Shown piece by piece: positions 1 to 9,291 of a stretch of 44,843 bases of DNA (position 1 is the first letter of the stretch; each line of letters starts with the position of its first letter). The position numbers and the translations under genes were made by a program. Source of the stretch: a bacterium. GTDB lineage: Bacteria > Cyanobacteriota > Vampirovibrionia > Gastranaerophilales > UBA9971. The notes below the pieces were generated by a model that saw nothing but the letters and a program-made list of their open reading frames with translations, did not search any database and was not told where the DNA came from. The stretch covers positions 1 to 44,843 of the forward strand of contig JBAWVS010000019.1 in NCBI GenBank assembly GCA_037147175.1, read 5' to 3'.

Positions 1-52
1 GTGCTTTCGCAAAAAATATTTCATTTCTTAATTACTTTTTCAGAGCACTATA
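1..52. repeat. Partial copy of a dispersed inverted-repeat element
   Basis: This stretch matches the core of the element at 38548-38598. The first 26 bases are identical at 25 positions, and both copies end in AGCACTATA. The ends GTGCT (1-5) and AGCAC (44-48) are complementary, so the copy can fold as a hairpin with a long AT-rich loop. It is cut by the window edge, so outer arms like those of the other copy cannot be checked. It lies immediately downstream of the glgA stop codon, where it may sit in the mRNA 3' end. Whether it is mobile or regulatory is unknown. Confidence 0.65.
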
Positions 53-56
53 ATTC

Positions 57-1544
57 TTAGAAAAATACTTTTTGTCTTTTATTAATTGCCAGTTCGTAGA
101 CTTCCACATATTTTTTTGCAGATTCTTCCCACGTGAAACGCTTTTTCATTGCGTTTTCAATCAGGCGTTTCATTGCATTTTTATTATTATAATAAGTATA
201 CACAGCCCATCCAACTGTGTTAAAGAGTGATTCAGAATTTAAATCATCAAATTTAAACCCTGTACCTTCCAATGTTTTTTCGTCAAAATTTTCTACTGTA
301 TCATTAAGACCGCCTGTGGCTCTGACTAAAGGGAGAGTTCCATACCTTAAACTGTATATTTGATTTAATCCGCAGGGTTCAAATTTTGAAGGCATCAGGA
401 AAAAATCAGCTCCGGCCTCAATTTTATGCGCAAGTTTGTTATTATATCCAAAATAACAACCCATTTTATCCGGTAATTTATGAGCAGCATCTCCAAAATA
501 AAAATGTGACCAGATTTCTCCATCGCCAAGCAATACAAACTGTGCTTCGAAATCAAAAAGTTTATAAATAGTTTCAGCAAGTATATCAACGCCTTTTTGC
601 CTTACCATCCTTGAAACAATCCCAAAAACAGGAACATCGTCTCTTACAGGAAGATTAAAAGTTTTTTGCAAGTCCCGTTTACATTCTTGCTTGCCTGAAA
701 GATCGTTAATTGAATAATTTTTTTTAATAAATTTGTCAGTTTCAGGATTCCATTCATCGTAATCACAACCGTTTAGTATTCCGTATAAATCAGCTGATCT
801 CTCTTTGACTACTCCTTCTAAACCCCATCCGTATTCAGGAGTTTGAATTTCACGTGCGTATCCTTCGCTAACGGTTGTCAATAAAGTTGAATGATAAATT
901 CCGCCTTTCATAAGGTTTACTTTATTGTCAAATTCGAGTTCCAAAAAATTAAAATGCTCCCAGCCAATGCCGAGAACATCCATAAGACCTTCATAAAACT
1001 CGCCTTGATACTGCATATTGTGTATTGTAAGAATGCTTGAAGCCTTTCCAAGTTTATCATTCTTATAATCTGTATTTAAAAATACTGGTATTGCGGCTGT
1101 TTGCCAGTCATTAGCCTGAATTACATCAGGATAAAAATCTAATTTTTTGCAAAGCTGAAGGCAGGCTTTTGAGAAAAAGGCAAACCTGTTGTCATTATCC
1201 ATGAACCCCTGTCCATTATCATCGTTATATATGCCTTTTCTTCCAAAATAGCCTTCATGTTCAATAAAGTACACAGGTACATCTGTTTCAGGAAGCTTTG
1301 ATTCAAAGACACTGCACCAGATTTCTCCCAGAGCGCCCAGAGGTGTTCCTAATGCACCGGGAATTTCTTTTAAACCGTATTTTTGTTTGTCAATCGAGTA
1401 ATATCTAGGAATCACTACTCTTACATCATGACCCAGATTTGCGAGTTCTTTCGGCAAAGTTCCAACTACATCAGCAAGTCCGCCTGTTTTTACAAACGGA
1501 ACTGCTTCTGATGCACATATTAAAATTTTTAATTTTTTCTGCAT
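57..1544 (-). CDS. glgA: Glycogen synthase (ADP-glucose type)
   Basis: Transfers glucose from ADP-glucose to the growing alpha-1,4-glucan in the cytoplasm (GT5 family, GT-B fold). The N-terminus carries the family signature KTGGLADV (residues 19-26), which binds ADP-glucose. The C-terminal half has the Rossmann-type segment VPVFGIVSRMVRQKG and the acceptor/nucleotide loop MPSKFEPCGLNQIYSLRYG with the conserved Glu. The 495 residues are close to the usual 470-490, so the gene is complete. The ATG is preceded by AGG about 10 nt upstream. It is transcribed alone on the minus strand. Its presence implies glycogen storage; glgC, glgB and glgP are not in this window. Confidence 0.96.
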   Translation of the reverse strand: MQKKLKILICASEAVPFVKTGGLADVVGTLPKELANLGHDVRVVIPRYYSIDKQKYGLKEIPGALGTPLGALGEIWCSVFESKLPETDVPVYFIEHEGYFGRKGIYNDDNGQGFMDNDNRFAFFSKACLQLCKKLDFYPDVIQANDWQTAAIPVFLNTDYKNDKLGKASSILTIHNMQYQGEFYEGLMDVLGIGWEHFNFLELEFDNKVNLMKGGIYHSTLLTTVSEGYAREIQTPEYGWGLEGVVKERSADLYGILNGCDYDEWNPETDKFIKKNYSINDLSGKQECKRDLQKTFNLPVRDDVPVFGIVSRMVRQKGVDILAETIYKLFDFEAQFVLLGDGEIWSHFYFGDAAHKLPDKMGCYFGYNNKLAHKIEAGADFFLMPSKFEPCGLNQIYSLRYGTLPLVRATGGLNDTVENFDEKTLEGTGFKFDDLNSESLFNTVGWAVYTYYNNKNAMKRLIENAMKKRFTWEESAKKYVEVYELAINKRQKVFF

Positions 1545-1861
1545 TATATTTCTGCCTATTCAAATTTTGTTAGTAAAGTGCAGATTAATTTAAATATTTT
1601 CAAAATATTATACTGCCTGTAATTATTATATTTGCTAATTTTTACTTATCTATAGTTGAAATTATATAATATCCCCTATTTTATAACTTTATACATATAA
1701 GTCTAAAATTTCTAAAGATATAATCTTTATGTAAATTTAATGTAACAGTATATACTTTTTACGCACTTTATAAATATTAAATGTTTTTAATTATATATAC
1801 ATATATATAAATTATAAATAAATTGTATTTAGTAAATGTTAAAAATTAAAAGGAGATTTTA
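1545..1861. other. AT-rich divergent intergenic region
   Basis: About 317 bp separating divergent glgA and the small protein gene at 1862. It is extremely AT-rich, with a TA-dinucleotide run around 1792-1815. It must hold promoters for both genes, but no single -35/-10 pair stands out. The only confident signal is the strong ribosome binding site AAAAGGAG ending about 6 nt before the ATG at 1862. I see no RNA gene or riboswitch. Confidence 0.5.
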
Positions 1862-2227
1862 ATGACATCAGTAAATTCTATTTCATCCTTCCAGAGAACA
1901 GGAAATCCAAACACAGATGCTCAGACTTACGCAACAAAGAACGGCATATCTCTTGAAGCGGCAAAAGCTAAGTTGCAAGCGCAGTTTGGCGCTCCAACAA
2001 AACCTACTTCGATTTTCGATAATTCATCCAAGAAATCAACTGCTTCAGATTCTTCAAGCAAGTCAGATAAAAGTGGTGAAAAGATACTTGACGCTCTGGT
2101 TTCAATAAAACTTAATGTTCAACCAAAACAAGGTCTTGCAAAAGAAAATGGCGTAACAAGTATTGAAGATCTTTCTAAGCTAAAATCAGATGCTACAACA
2201 GGCAAATCTTTAAATATCTCCGCATAA
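1862..2227 (+). CDS. Small Ser/Lys-rich protein of unknown function
   Basis: A 121-residue protein that I do not recognise. It has no signal peptide or membrane segment. Residues about 20-45 look helical (GISLEAAKAKLQAQFG). Residues about 52-73 are a low-complexity Ser/Lys/Asp linker, followed by a second region around IEDLSKLKSDA. The start is well supported by AAAAGGAGATTTTA directly before the ATG. It is monocistronic and ends in its own Rho-independent terminator at 2250-2277, which suggests substantial expression. It resembles the other small proteins here (22767, 23266, 38171) in size, RBS strength and lack of a signal peptide, and it carries an SSF element near its N-terminus. Function unknown. 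Confidence 0.8.
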   Translation: MTSVNSISSFQRTGNPNTDAQTYATKNGISLEAAKAKLQAQFGAPTKPTSIFDNSSKKSTASDSSSKSDKSGEKILDALVSIKLNVQPKQGLAKENGVTSIEDLSKLKSDATTGKSLNISA

Positions 2228-2249
2228 TTAAAACTATTATAATAATTAC

Positions 2250-2277
2250 AAAAACCTCTGCTAATGCAGGGGTTTTT
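2250..2277. terminator. Bidirectional Rho-independent terminator
   Basis: AAAAACCTCTGC, loop TAAT, then GCAGGGGTTTTT: a 12-bp stem with one G-T wobble, flanked by A and T runs on both sides. It lies between two convergent genes, the small protein gene ending at 2227 and argF ending at 2276, and probably serves both. The distal arm overlaps the argF stop codon. Confidence 0.85.
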
Positions 2278-3202
2278 ACATAATTGAAGCCATAATAGCT
2301 TTTTGAGCATGAAGTCTGTTTTCAGCCTGTTCAAAAATAATTGAAGCATGTTCTTCAAGTACATCTGCCGTTATTTCTTCACCTCTATGCGCAGGTAAGC
2401 AGTGAAGAACAATTACATCATCCGAAGCACTCGAAAGTAATTCTTTATTCAACTGATAAGGTCTGAAAATTTTTCTTCTTGATTCTGTTTCTTCTTCCTG
2501 TCCCATGCTTGCCCATACGTCTGTATAGGCTATATTGGCATTTTTGACTGCTTCTGTCTGGTCTGAAGTTATTTGGATTTGCGAGCCGGATTTTTGCGCA
2601 ATTTGTCTACACTTTGCCAAATATTCTTCTTGAGGCTCATAATCTTTCGGGCAACCTATAGAAACATCCATCCCCATAATTGAGCAGCCCGCTATAAGAC
2701 TGTTTGCCATATTATTTCCATCGCCTACATAAGCCAGTTTGAGATTTTCCAGATATCCGAAATGCTCTTTTATGGTAAGTAAATCAGCCATAACCTGACA
2801 GGGATGAGAAAGATCTGTAAGTGCATTAATAACCGGGACATCAGCATATTTTGCAAATTCTATAACGTCTTCCTGTGCAAAAGTTCTTATCATTACTCCA
2901 TCAACATATCTCGAAAGAACTCTAGCCGTATCGGCTATTGTTTCTCTCACTCCCAGATTAATTTCATCTTGTTTAAGCACAACTGCACTTCCGCCAAGCT
3001 GCTGAATCCCTACTTCAAAGCTTACTCTTGTTCTCAGGCTGGGTTTTGCAAAAATCATCGCAAGTGTTTTATTTTTTAATATATGGTGAGTTTGTTTTAG
3101 CTTATTTTCCTGTTTGAGTTTTGCTGCTAAATCAAGCAAATATGACAAACTTTCTCTGTCAAAATCAAGCAGGCTCAAAAAATCTCTTCCTTTTAAGTTC
3201 AT
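2276..3202 (-). CDS. argF: Ornithine carbamoyltransferase
   Basis: Makes citrulline from ornithine and carbamoyl phosphate in arginine synthesis. The protein has 308 residues, the normal length. Family motifs visible are the carbamoyl-phosphate loop SLRTR (residues 55-59; usually STRTR), HPCQ (133-136), the ornithine-side motif DVWASMGQ (228-235) and HCLP (267-270). An ATG 30 nt further upstream is in frame, but the chosen start is preceded by AAGGAG at ideal spacing and gives the typical N-terminus, so the longer form is rejected. It is a single gene facing away from the HAD phosphatase. With the ArgZ-like enzyme at 11041 it could form part of an arginine/ornithine nitrogen cycle. Identity is firm; catabolic versus anabolic use is not visible. 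Confidence 0.96.
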   Translation of the reverse strand: MNLKGRDFLSLLDFDRESLSYLLDLAAKLKQENKLKQTHHILKNKTLAMIFAKPSLRTRVSFEVGIQQLGGSAVVLKQDEINLGVRETIADTARVLSRYVDGVMIRTFAQEDVIEFAKYADVPVINALTDLSHPCQVMADLLTIKEHFGYLENLKLAYVGDGNNMANSLIAGCSIMGMDVSIGCPKDYEPQEEYLAKCRQIAQKSGSQIQITSDQTEAVKNANIAYTDVWASMGQEEETESRRKIFRPYQLNKELLSSASDDVIVLHCLPAHRGEEITADVLEEHASIIFEQAENRLHAQKAIMASIM

Positions 3203-3271
3203 AAAGTACTCCTTAAGGCAATTAAAATCCACAATAATTATACCAACTGAAAAATTTATAGCTATTATGTA

Positions 3272-3299
3272 TTGTTAATAAATGTTGTAGAATTATTAA
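3272..3299 (+). promoter_or_regulatory. Candidate sigma-70-type promoter for the HAD-ispF pair
   Basis: TTGTTA, 16-nt spacer, TATTAA, located 25 nt before the ATG at 3324. The -35 matches 5 of 6 consensus bases. In DNA this AT-rich such matches arise easily, so this is only a candidate. Confidence 0.3.
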
Positions 3300-3323
3300 A
3301 TAAATTAGCAAGAAGAGAATTTT

Positions 3324-4136
3324 ATGTCTAAAAAAGAAATAAAATTAATAGCACTTGATGTAGACGGCACAATAATGGATAAAAACTTTAATATATCAAG
3401 TCAAGTTAAAACAGCCGTGAAAAAATCTATCGAAAAAGGTATACATGTACTGATTGCTACAGGCAGAATGTATAGTGCTACAGTTCCCATTGCAAAGCAT
3501 CTCGGGCTAAAAACACCTCTTATTGTTTATCAGGGCAGTCTTATTCAAGAATTTTACGAGTCCGATAAAATACTTATGCATCATACTGTCCCATCAGATG
3601 TTTCTTTGCAGGTAATTAAAGATTTAAGAGAATATGGCGTTCAAATAAATGCTTATTTAAATGACAAACTTTATATTGAAAAAGAATCGGCAATTCTAGT
3701 TGAATATGCTGCTAAAAGAAATATTACCCTGTATAAAGTTGATAATTTTGACAATATAGACAAATTTGAGCCAACAAAAATCCTCGGAATGCATTATGAT
3801 ACTGATTTAATCAATAAAGTAAGGAATGAACTCAAAGAAAAATACAAAAATTTAATAAATATCACAAAATCGACTCCAAATTTTTGTGAATTCGTAAACA
3901 ATAATTGTTCAAAAGCAAATTCTGTCTTATTTTTGGCTAAAAAGTGGAACATTAGCCAATCGCAAATTATGGCGATAGGCGATCAGGAAAACGATTTAGA
4001 AATGCTAAAAATTGCAGAAATCGGCATAGCAATGGGAAATGGAGATAAGGGACTTCAGGATATGGCTGATTATATAACTGAATCAGTTGATAATAATGGT
4101 GTAGCTCACGCTATAGAAAAGTTTGTACTGGATTAA
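3324..4136 (+). CDS. Cof-type HAD-superfamily phosphatase
   Basis: A 270-residue hydrolase of the Cof/HAD-IIB subfamily, which dephosphorylates small metabolites such as sugar phosphates or flavin-type substrates. Motif I is LDVDGT (nucleophile Asp near residue 13). Motif II is the ATGR segment near residue 45. Motifs III/IV are a Lys in the cap region and GDQENDLEML near residue 215. A cap domain of about 110 residues lies between motifs II and III, as expected for type IIB. The RBS is AAGAGA before the ATG. IspF follows 14 nt downstream, so the two are probably cotranscribed. The substrate cannot be deduced from sequence. Confidence 0.9.
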   Translation: MSKKEIKLIALDVDGTIMDKNFNISSQVKTAVKKSIEKGIHVLIATGRMYSATVPIAKHLGLKTPLIVYQGSLIQEFYESDKILMHHTVPSDVSLQVIKDLREYGVQINAYLNDKLYIEKESAILVEYAAKRNITLYKVDNFDNIDKFEPTKILGMHYDTDLINKVRNELKEKYKNLINITKSTPNFCEFVNNNCSKANSVLFLAKKWNISQSQIMAIGDQENDLEMLKIAEIGIAMGNGDKGLQDMADYITESVDNNGVAHAIEKFVLD

Positions 4137-4150
4137 ACGGGTAATAAATC

Positions 4151-4648
4151 ATGCAATATAGAATTGGCAACGGTTATGATATACACAGACTTGTTGAGGG
4201 CAGAAAATTAGTCATAGGCGGAGTAGAAATACCCTACAAGTGCGGTTTATTGGGACATTCTGATGCTGATGTACTTATACATGCAATTATGGACGCAATG
4301 CTGGGAGCTGTATCTCTCGGGGATATAGGGACTCATTTCCCTCCAACTGACGAAAAATACAAAGATATTAGCAGTATTGAACTCTTAAAAACTGTTAAAA
4401 AGCTTATAAAATCAGAAAATTATTGCATAAGCAATATAGATGCGGTAATTCAGGCAGAAAAACCCAAAATGGCTGATTATATAACATTAATGAGAGAGAT
4501 CTTGTCTGAAATTTTAGAGATAACAAAAGATAAAATCTCTATAAAAGCAACTACCATGGAAGGACTTGGATCTATAGGCGAAGGAAAAGCAATTGCTTCT
4601 TATGCCGTAGTTTTATTATGTAAAGAACAGCTTGATTTTACTGCATAA
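4151..4648 (+). CDS. ispF: 2-C-methyl-D-erythritol 2,4-cyclodiphosphate synthase
   Basis: MEP-pathway enzyme of isoprenoid synthesis; it converts CDP-ME 2-phosphate to the cyclodiphosphate and releases CMP. The metal ligands Asp10 and His12 are in GYDIHRL. The second conserved block is [20 protein letters not shown], followed by GDIGTHFP. The C-terminal region carries the [17 protein letters not shown] segment typical of the trimer. The length of 165 residues is normal. It sits 14 nt after the HAD gene. Its last 11 bp overlap the 3' end of the convergent nucleotidase gene. The neighbouring ispD is absent, so the pathway genes are scattered. Confidence 0.97.
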   Translation: MQYRIGNGYDIHRLVEGRKLVIGGVEIPYKCGLLGHSDADVLIHAIMDAMLGAVSLGDIGTHFPPTDEKYKDISSIELLKTVKKLIKSENYCISNIDAVIQAEKPKMADYITLMREILSEILEITKDKISIKATTMEGLGSIGEGKAIASYAVVLLCKEQLDFTA

Positions 4649-6254
4649 ACTTTGTTATTAACGAAAGAAAATCCGTCGACTCAGGCTTATTGCTTTTTTC
4701 AAAAGTTATTCTGCCTGTTTCTATATCTACAGGTTTATTTTTCTCAGCAAAATCAGTTTTGAGATAATTTATCAAAACTTCTCTTTCTGTATCGTATTTT
4801 TGAATTATATGTTTATCATCAACCACTGTTTTATCGTTTTCAGTTTTAACATAATCTGTCATAATGCCTTTTTGGGAAAGATTTACAATCATATAATCCG
4901 TTAACGCAACAGTAAATTCTTTATTAGCTCCTTCCTCTGTAAAATTGCCTTGAGAATCAACAAGTTCGTATTGTTTATTACCATTTTTATCTACAGTATA
5001 TAAGTTTACTAATTGTTTATCAGCATTTACAGTGTATTTTAAACCTGAAATTTGGAATAGTCCCTGATTTGCATTTTCTTTGCCTGTAGAATCAACTCCT
5101 AATTTTATTATGTCTGCGATTTGTTTTCCTGTACATTTAATTTTGACTACTGTATTTGAAAAGGGAATGCAATATTCCAGATTCCTTGATGTAAGCGGAC
5201 CTGCTTCAATAAATGCTCTATAAGTTCCTGCATTTGTAAGTGCTACATCAGCATTAGTTGTTTTTCTCATAGCATCTGTACCGAGATTAGCAAGCGGATT
5301 TTCCTCTACTAAAGGATTTTCCGGTCTGATGGTTTTGCTCAATGTTCCCAATGGTAATGCCGGTTCTAAAATTTGGTCTTCATTGTCTTTTACATCCTGA
5401 TTTTCGTTATAATCATATATTGATTTGGTTATATTCACCGGCTCGTGTCCTTTGGAAAGGTTTATCCTTCCTTCTTTATCAAATTCAACGCTTACTTCTC
5501 CGCAATTTCTTTCATTTCCTGCCTGAACAATCAAAACAGGTTCATTTTTCGGTGACATAAACAGATTTTGTTCAGGAACAACTCCTTTGAGAAGTGTATG
5601 AGAGTGCCCGCCTACTATAATATCAATATCCGGAACGCTTTTGGCTATTTCTCTATCTACTTTTATTCCCAAATGAGAAAGTAAAATAAATTTATTTAAC
5701 GAAGGATCTTTTTCCTTAAGTCTTTCAATTTCTCTTGAAATATCTTTTTTGGTTTGTCCTAAATCATTTATTTTACAGTCATTAAATTTATAGTCATTAG
5801 CTGTAGCACCAACAATGCCGAATTTTTCATTATTTTTAGTAATTATTTTAGACTGTAAAAGTCCTTCTTCTTTGTATATTTTATCGTCGGCAGCAACTGA
5901 ATTACAGGAAATATAGTTATTAAACAGCAGTCTTGGCGCTATTTTGAAAAGTTTGTTCAACTCACCGTAAAAATTTGTACCGTTATCCCATTCATGATTT
6001 CCAACAGCGGACGCATCTATGTTCATTTTTTTTAAAAGTCTGAAAATAAGAATATTTTTTTTTAGATCATTTCCTGCTGTAATATCTCCGCCTGTCAGCT
6101 TAAAGTTGTCTGTATCTTTATGATTATTATCAAATTCATCAGATGCATTTTTTAAACGTCTGAATGCAGGAATATTCCCGTGGTAATCACTAAAATAGAA
6201 GATATTTAATCTTTTTTGATTATTATAGCTTTGATTAGCTATTGAATTTAACAT
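4638..6254 (-). CDS. 5'-nucleotidase / UDP-sugar hydrolase-like metallophosphoesterase
   Basis: A two-domain UshA/5'-nucleotidase-like protein of 538 residues. The N-terminal calcineurin-like domain has the metal ligands Asp23 and His25 (FSDYHGN), then GNHEWDNG and GGHSH. The C-terminal substrate domain starts near residue 300 and includes [13 protein letters not shown] and a [16 protein letters not shown] segment. Family members are normally exported. This one begins with a polar, Asn/Gln-rich N-terminus and shows no signal peptide, so it is either cytoplasmic or exported by another route. The start follows AGGAAG at good spacing. It would release phosphate from nucleotides or nucleotide sugars; the exact substrate is unknown. 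Confidence 0.88.
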   Translation of the reverse strand: MLNSIANQSYNNQKRLNIFYFSDYHGNIPAFRRLKNASDEFDNNHKDTDNFKLTGGDITAGNDLKKNILIFRLLKKMNIDASAVGNHEWDNGTNFYGELNKLFKIAPRLLFNNYISCNSVAADDKIYKEEGLLQSKIITKNNEKFGIVGATANDYKFNDCKINDLGQTKKDISREIERLKEKDPSLNKFILLSHLGIKVDREIAKSVPDIDIIVGGHSHTLLKGVVPEQNLFMSPKNEPVLIVQAGNERNCGEVSVEFDKEGRINLSKGHEPVNITKSIYDYNENQDVKDNEDQILEPALPLGTLSKTIRPENPLVEENPLANLGTDAMRKTTNADVALTNAGTYRAFIEAGPLTSRNLEYCIPFSNTVVKIKCTGKQIADIIKLGVDSTGKENANQGLFQISGLKYTVNADKQLVNLYTVDKNGNKQYELVDSQGNFTEEGANKEFTVALTDYMIVNLSQKGIMTDYVKTENDKTVVDDKHIIQKYDTEREVLINYLKTDFAEKNKPVDIETGRITFEKSNKPESTDFLSLITKFMQ

Positions 6255-6346
6255 AAATTTATCTTCCTGAACAAAATTATAATGCAGCTGCTAACTATAC
6301 AAAACATCTAAAAAAAAAAATTGCCAGTAAAATTAATAAATTTTTC

Positions 6347-6376
6347 TTGAAAAAAATCTATTTAATATATGATAAT
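6347..6376 (+). promoter_or_regulatory. Candidate promoter for the ABC importer operon
   Basis: TTGAAA, 18-nt spacer, GATAAT preceded by TAT (an extended -10-like TATGATAAT). It lies about 50 nt before the ATG at 6425. Good -35 and -10 matches, but unproven. Confidence 0.38.
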
Positions 6377-6424
6377 TTAAATTAAGCATTAGTTATAAAT
6401 TAAAGTTCGAGATTTAAATATATA

Positions 6425-8296
6425 ATGAGATACAAAAAATTATTAAACATATTATTGATTATAGGGATTATGGGCTTTGGGCTGAAATCCTGTATAAATG
6501 CTGACATTCCCGAAATTATAAAAAATAAAATTAAAACTGAAAGTTCACTTAAAATTGCTGATAAGCAACTTGCACCCTTCAAAACTGTTGTAATTAACGG
6601 TGTTGAATATCGTCAGGCAAGAGGCGAAATCGGGAAATATGGCGGAACTTTGTATTCCTCAAGTATAGGAGAAGGACCAAAAACTTTTAATCCGTGGGAT
6701 TCAACTGATGCAACGTCTTCTTTAATGGGCGAAATGATGTTTGACGGGCTCGTATCAACTGATGCATACACAGGTCAGGTTATTCCTCTTATTGCAAAAT
6801 CGGTTAAAATTGATAAAACCGGCTGTATTTATACTATAGAATTAAGAAAAGGTTTAAAATGGTCTGATGGTTTCCCAATTACCTCGGATGATGTTGTATT
6901 TACGTGGAAAGACATTATAGCAAACGGATTTGGTAATACAAGCATGCTCGATAATGCCTTAATTAACGGAAAAGCTCCGGAGGTAAAAGCTATTGACAAA
7001 TATAAGGTGCAGTTTACAACTTCGCAGCCGTTTGCCCCGTTTTTAAGACAGCTGAGCCAGAGCATTGCCCCAAAACACATACTTGCGCCTATTGTAAAAA
7101 AAGGCAAAAAAGAATTTAATTCTTTCTGGGGGGTAATAACACCGCCAGATAAATTTGTAACCAGCGGAATGTTTAAGCTTTCCAGATATATTCCAGCCCA
7201 AAGAGTAGAATTTGTACGTAATCCCGATTATTATATGGTGGATAAAAAAGGTCAAAAGCTTCCTTATCTTGATAAATATATTATTTATATTGTAGGAGAT
7301 TTAAATAATCAGGTTCTCAAATTTGAAGCAAAGCAGCTTGATATGATTACTCTTAACGGTGCTGACGTGGCAAGATTCAAAGAAATGGAGAAAAAATCTG
7401 ATTATAAAGTCTATAACCTTGGGCCTGACACAGGAACTATGTTTTTGTCGTTTAATCTCAACACCAGAAAAAATGCAGACGGACAATATTACGTGGACCC
7501 GATTAAACAGAAGTGGTTCGGCGATAAAAACTTTAGAAAAGCTGTCAGTCTTTCTATAGACAGAGAAAGCATTGTAATTAATATTTTAAGAGGAGTCGGT
7601 GCGCCCCTTTATACAGCAGAAAGCCTGTCTTCAATTTTTTTAAATCAAAAACTTAAAAACGGAGAACCGAGAAATCCCGATAAAGCAAGGAAATTACTTA
7701 AAGAATCAGGGTTTTACCGGAGCAGTACAGGGCAACTTTACGATAAAACAGGACACAAAGTTGAATTTAATTTGTCTACAAACGCAGGAAACACTGAAAG
7801 AGAATCCGTAGGCGTTATGCTCAAACAGGATCTTGAAGAACTCGGGATTCAAGTTAATTTCAAGCCTATAGAGTTTAATGTACTGGTTGGAAAACTTGTT
7901 GATTCACTAGATTGGGATGCGGTTGTAATGGGGCTTACAGGAAGTCCTCTGGAGCCGCATGGCGGAAGAAATGTATGGAGCAGTACAGGTACGCTCCACA
8001 TGTTTAATCAGAGAAAAGGAAAAGACTTAATACACCCCAAAGATACTTTGCCATGGGAAAAAGAAATTGATACAATCTTCGAAGACGGTGCTAAAACAGT
8101 TGATTTTAAGAAACGAAAACAAATTTACGATAAATATCAAGAAATTGTATGGATTAACAACCCTTTTATTTATATTTATTCGCCTTTAAGGGTTTATGCC
8201 GTCAGAAACAAATTTGGCAATATGAATCCGACTTCTCTTGGTGGAGTTACACACAATTTAGAAGAAATTTATGTGAAAAATAATAGTGATAAATAA
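6425..8296 (+). CDS. Family 5 ABC transporter substrate-binding lipoprotein (peptide-type)
   Basis: A 623-residue solute-binding protein of the SBP_bac_5 (peptide/nickel) family. The N-terminus has a basic start, a hydrophobic stretch (residues 8-20) and a lipobox-like LKSC with Cys23; Lys at -2 is unusual. The family core is clear: PKTFNPWDSTDATSS, then VFTWKDI, a FRKAVSLSIDRESIV block and DPDKARKLLKESGF-like features further on. At over 600 residues it belongs to the larger YejA/AppA-like members. It is the first gene of a set with two permeases (8319, 9292). Likely substrates are oligopeptides; specificity cannot be read from the sequence. Confidence 0.9.
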   Translation: MRYKKLLNILLIIGIMGFGLKSCINADIPEIIKNKIKTESSLKIADKQLAPFKTVVINGVEYRQARGEIGKYGGTLYSSSIGEGPKTFNPWDSTDATSSLMGEMMFDGLVSTDAYTGQVIPLIAKSVKIDKTGCIYTIELRKGLKWSDGFPITSDDVVFTWKDIIANGFGNTSMLDNALINGKAPEVKAIDKYKVQFTTSQPFAPFLRQLSQSIAPKHILAPIVKKGKKEFNSFWGVITPPDKFVTSGMFKLSRYIPAQRVEFVRNPDYYMVDKKGQKLPYLDKYIIYIVGDLNNQVLKFEAKQLDMITLNGADVARFKEMEKKSDYKVYNLGPDTGTMFLSFNLNTRKNADGQYYVDPIKQKWFGDKNFRKAVSLSIDRESIVINILRGVGAPLYTAESLSSIFLNQKLKNGEPRNPDKARKLLKESGFYRSSTGQLYDKTGHKVEFNLSTNAGNTERESVGVMLKQDLEELGIQVNFKPIEFNVLVGKLVDSLDWDAVVMGLTGSPLEPHGGRNVWSSTGTLHMFNQRKGKDLIHPKDTLPWEKEIDTIFEDGAKTVDFKKRKQIYDKYQEIVWINNPFIYIYSPLRVYAVRNKFGNMNPTSLGGVTHNLEEIYVKNNSDK

Positions 8297-8318
8297 AAAA
8301 TCGACAGAAAGAAAATAA

Positions 8319-9287
8319 ATGTCCTTACCTGTTTATATACTGAAAAGAATATTACAAGCAATACCATTGTTGATTATTGTGTCAATAATGAGCTTTATAA
8401 TCATTAAGTTAAGCCCCGTTGATCCACTTGCAGAACTAAAGCTAAATCCTGCTATTTCCCCACAGGTTTTACAGGCAGAAAAACAAAGGCTGGGTCTTGA
8501 TTTACCTGTTTATAAACAATATTTCAACTGGGTAGGAAATTTTGTTAAAGGAGATCTGGGTGTTTCTACTTCGGGGGAAAAAGTAGCAGACAGATTAATG
8601 GAAAGAATACCGAACACACTGCTTTTAACAATTTCAGTCATAATTATTACGTGGTTAATTGCGATTCCTCTGGGAATTTATGCTGCACTACATTGGAAGT
8701 CGAGTTTTGACAGATTATTAACAGTAATTTCTTCAATGGGGATGGCAGTTCCTACATTTTTCTTTGCTTTACTGCTGCTGATTTTTGCGGTTAAAACAGG
8801 TTGGTTTCCCGTTGGAGGACTTACCAGCGTAGGATTTGAAAATTTTAATCCTGTCCATAAATTTTTGGATATAGCGCATCACCTTGTTTTGCCTGTAATT
8901 GTCTTAACAACCGCAAGCCTTGCAGGTTTACAAAGGCAAATGAGAGGAAATCTTCTAGATGTTCTCGAATCAGACTACGTAAAAATGGCTAGAGCAAAGG
9001 GGCTTCCCGAAAACATAGTTATCTACAAACATGCGGTAAGAAATGCAATAAACCCTATGGTTACTCTATTAGGCTTTGAGTTTGCTTCTCTTTTAAGTGG
9101 AGCAGCGCTTACAGAATTTGTTCTTCAATATCCCGGTCTTGGCAGATTAATGCTGGAAGCTGTTATGAAGTCAGACATCAATCTGGTTATGGCTTCTCTT
9201 ATAATTGGAACTTTAATGCTCATTGCAGGTAATCTTATAGCGGATATACTTTTGAAATTTATTGACCCCCGCGTTAGTTTGGATTAA
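8319..9287 (+). CDS. Peptide-type ABC transporter permease (DppB/OppB family)
   Basis: A 322-residue inner-membrane permease with about six transmembrane helices. The N-terminal helix (YILKRILQAIPLLIIVSIMSFIIIKL) and the following DPLAE region are typical of DppB. The EAA loop that contacts the ATPase reads DYVKMARAKGLPENIVIYKHAVRN near residues 220-240, and the C-terminus ends in FIDPRVSLD as expected. It follows the binding protein by 22 nt and precedes the second permease by 4 nt, so the three form one operon. Confidence 0.93.
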   Translation: MSLPVYILKRILQAIPLLIIVSIMSFIIIKLSPVDPLAELKLNPAISPQVLQAEKQRLGLDLPVYKQYFNWVGNFVKGDLGVSTSGEKVADRLMERIPNTLLLTISVIIITWLIAIPLGIYAALHWKSSFDRLLTVISSMGMAVPTFFFALLLLIFAVKTGWFPVGGLTSVGFENFNPVHKFLDIAHHLVLPVIVLTTASLAGLQRQMRGNLLDVLESDYVKMARAKGLPENIVIYKHAVRNAINPMVTLLGFEFASLLSGAALTEFVLQYPGLGRLMLEAVMKSDINLVMASLIIGTLMLIAGNLIADILLKFIDPRVSLD

Positions 9288-9291
9288 ATAT

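Noticed and set aside
2119-2364. 81-codon minus-strand ORF overlapping argF and the small gene
   Set aside because: It runs through the bidirectional terminator and is in a shadow frame of argF.
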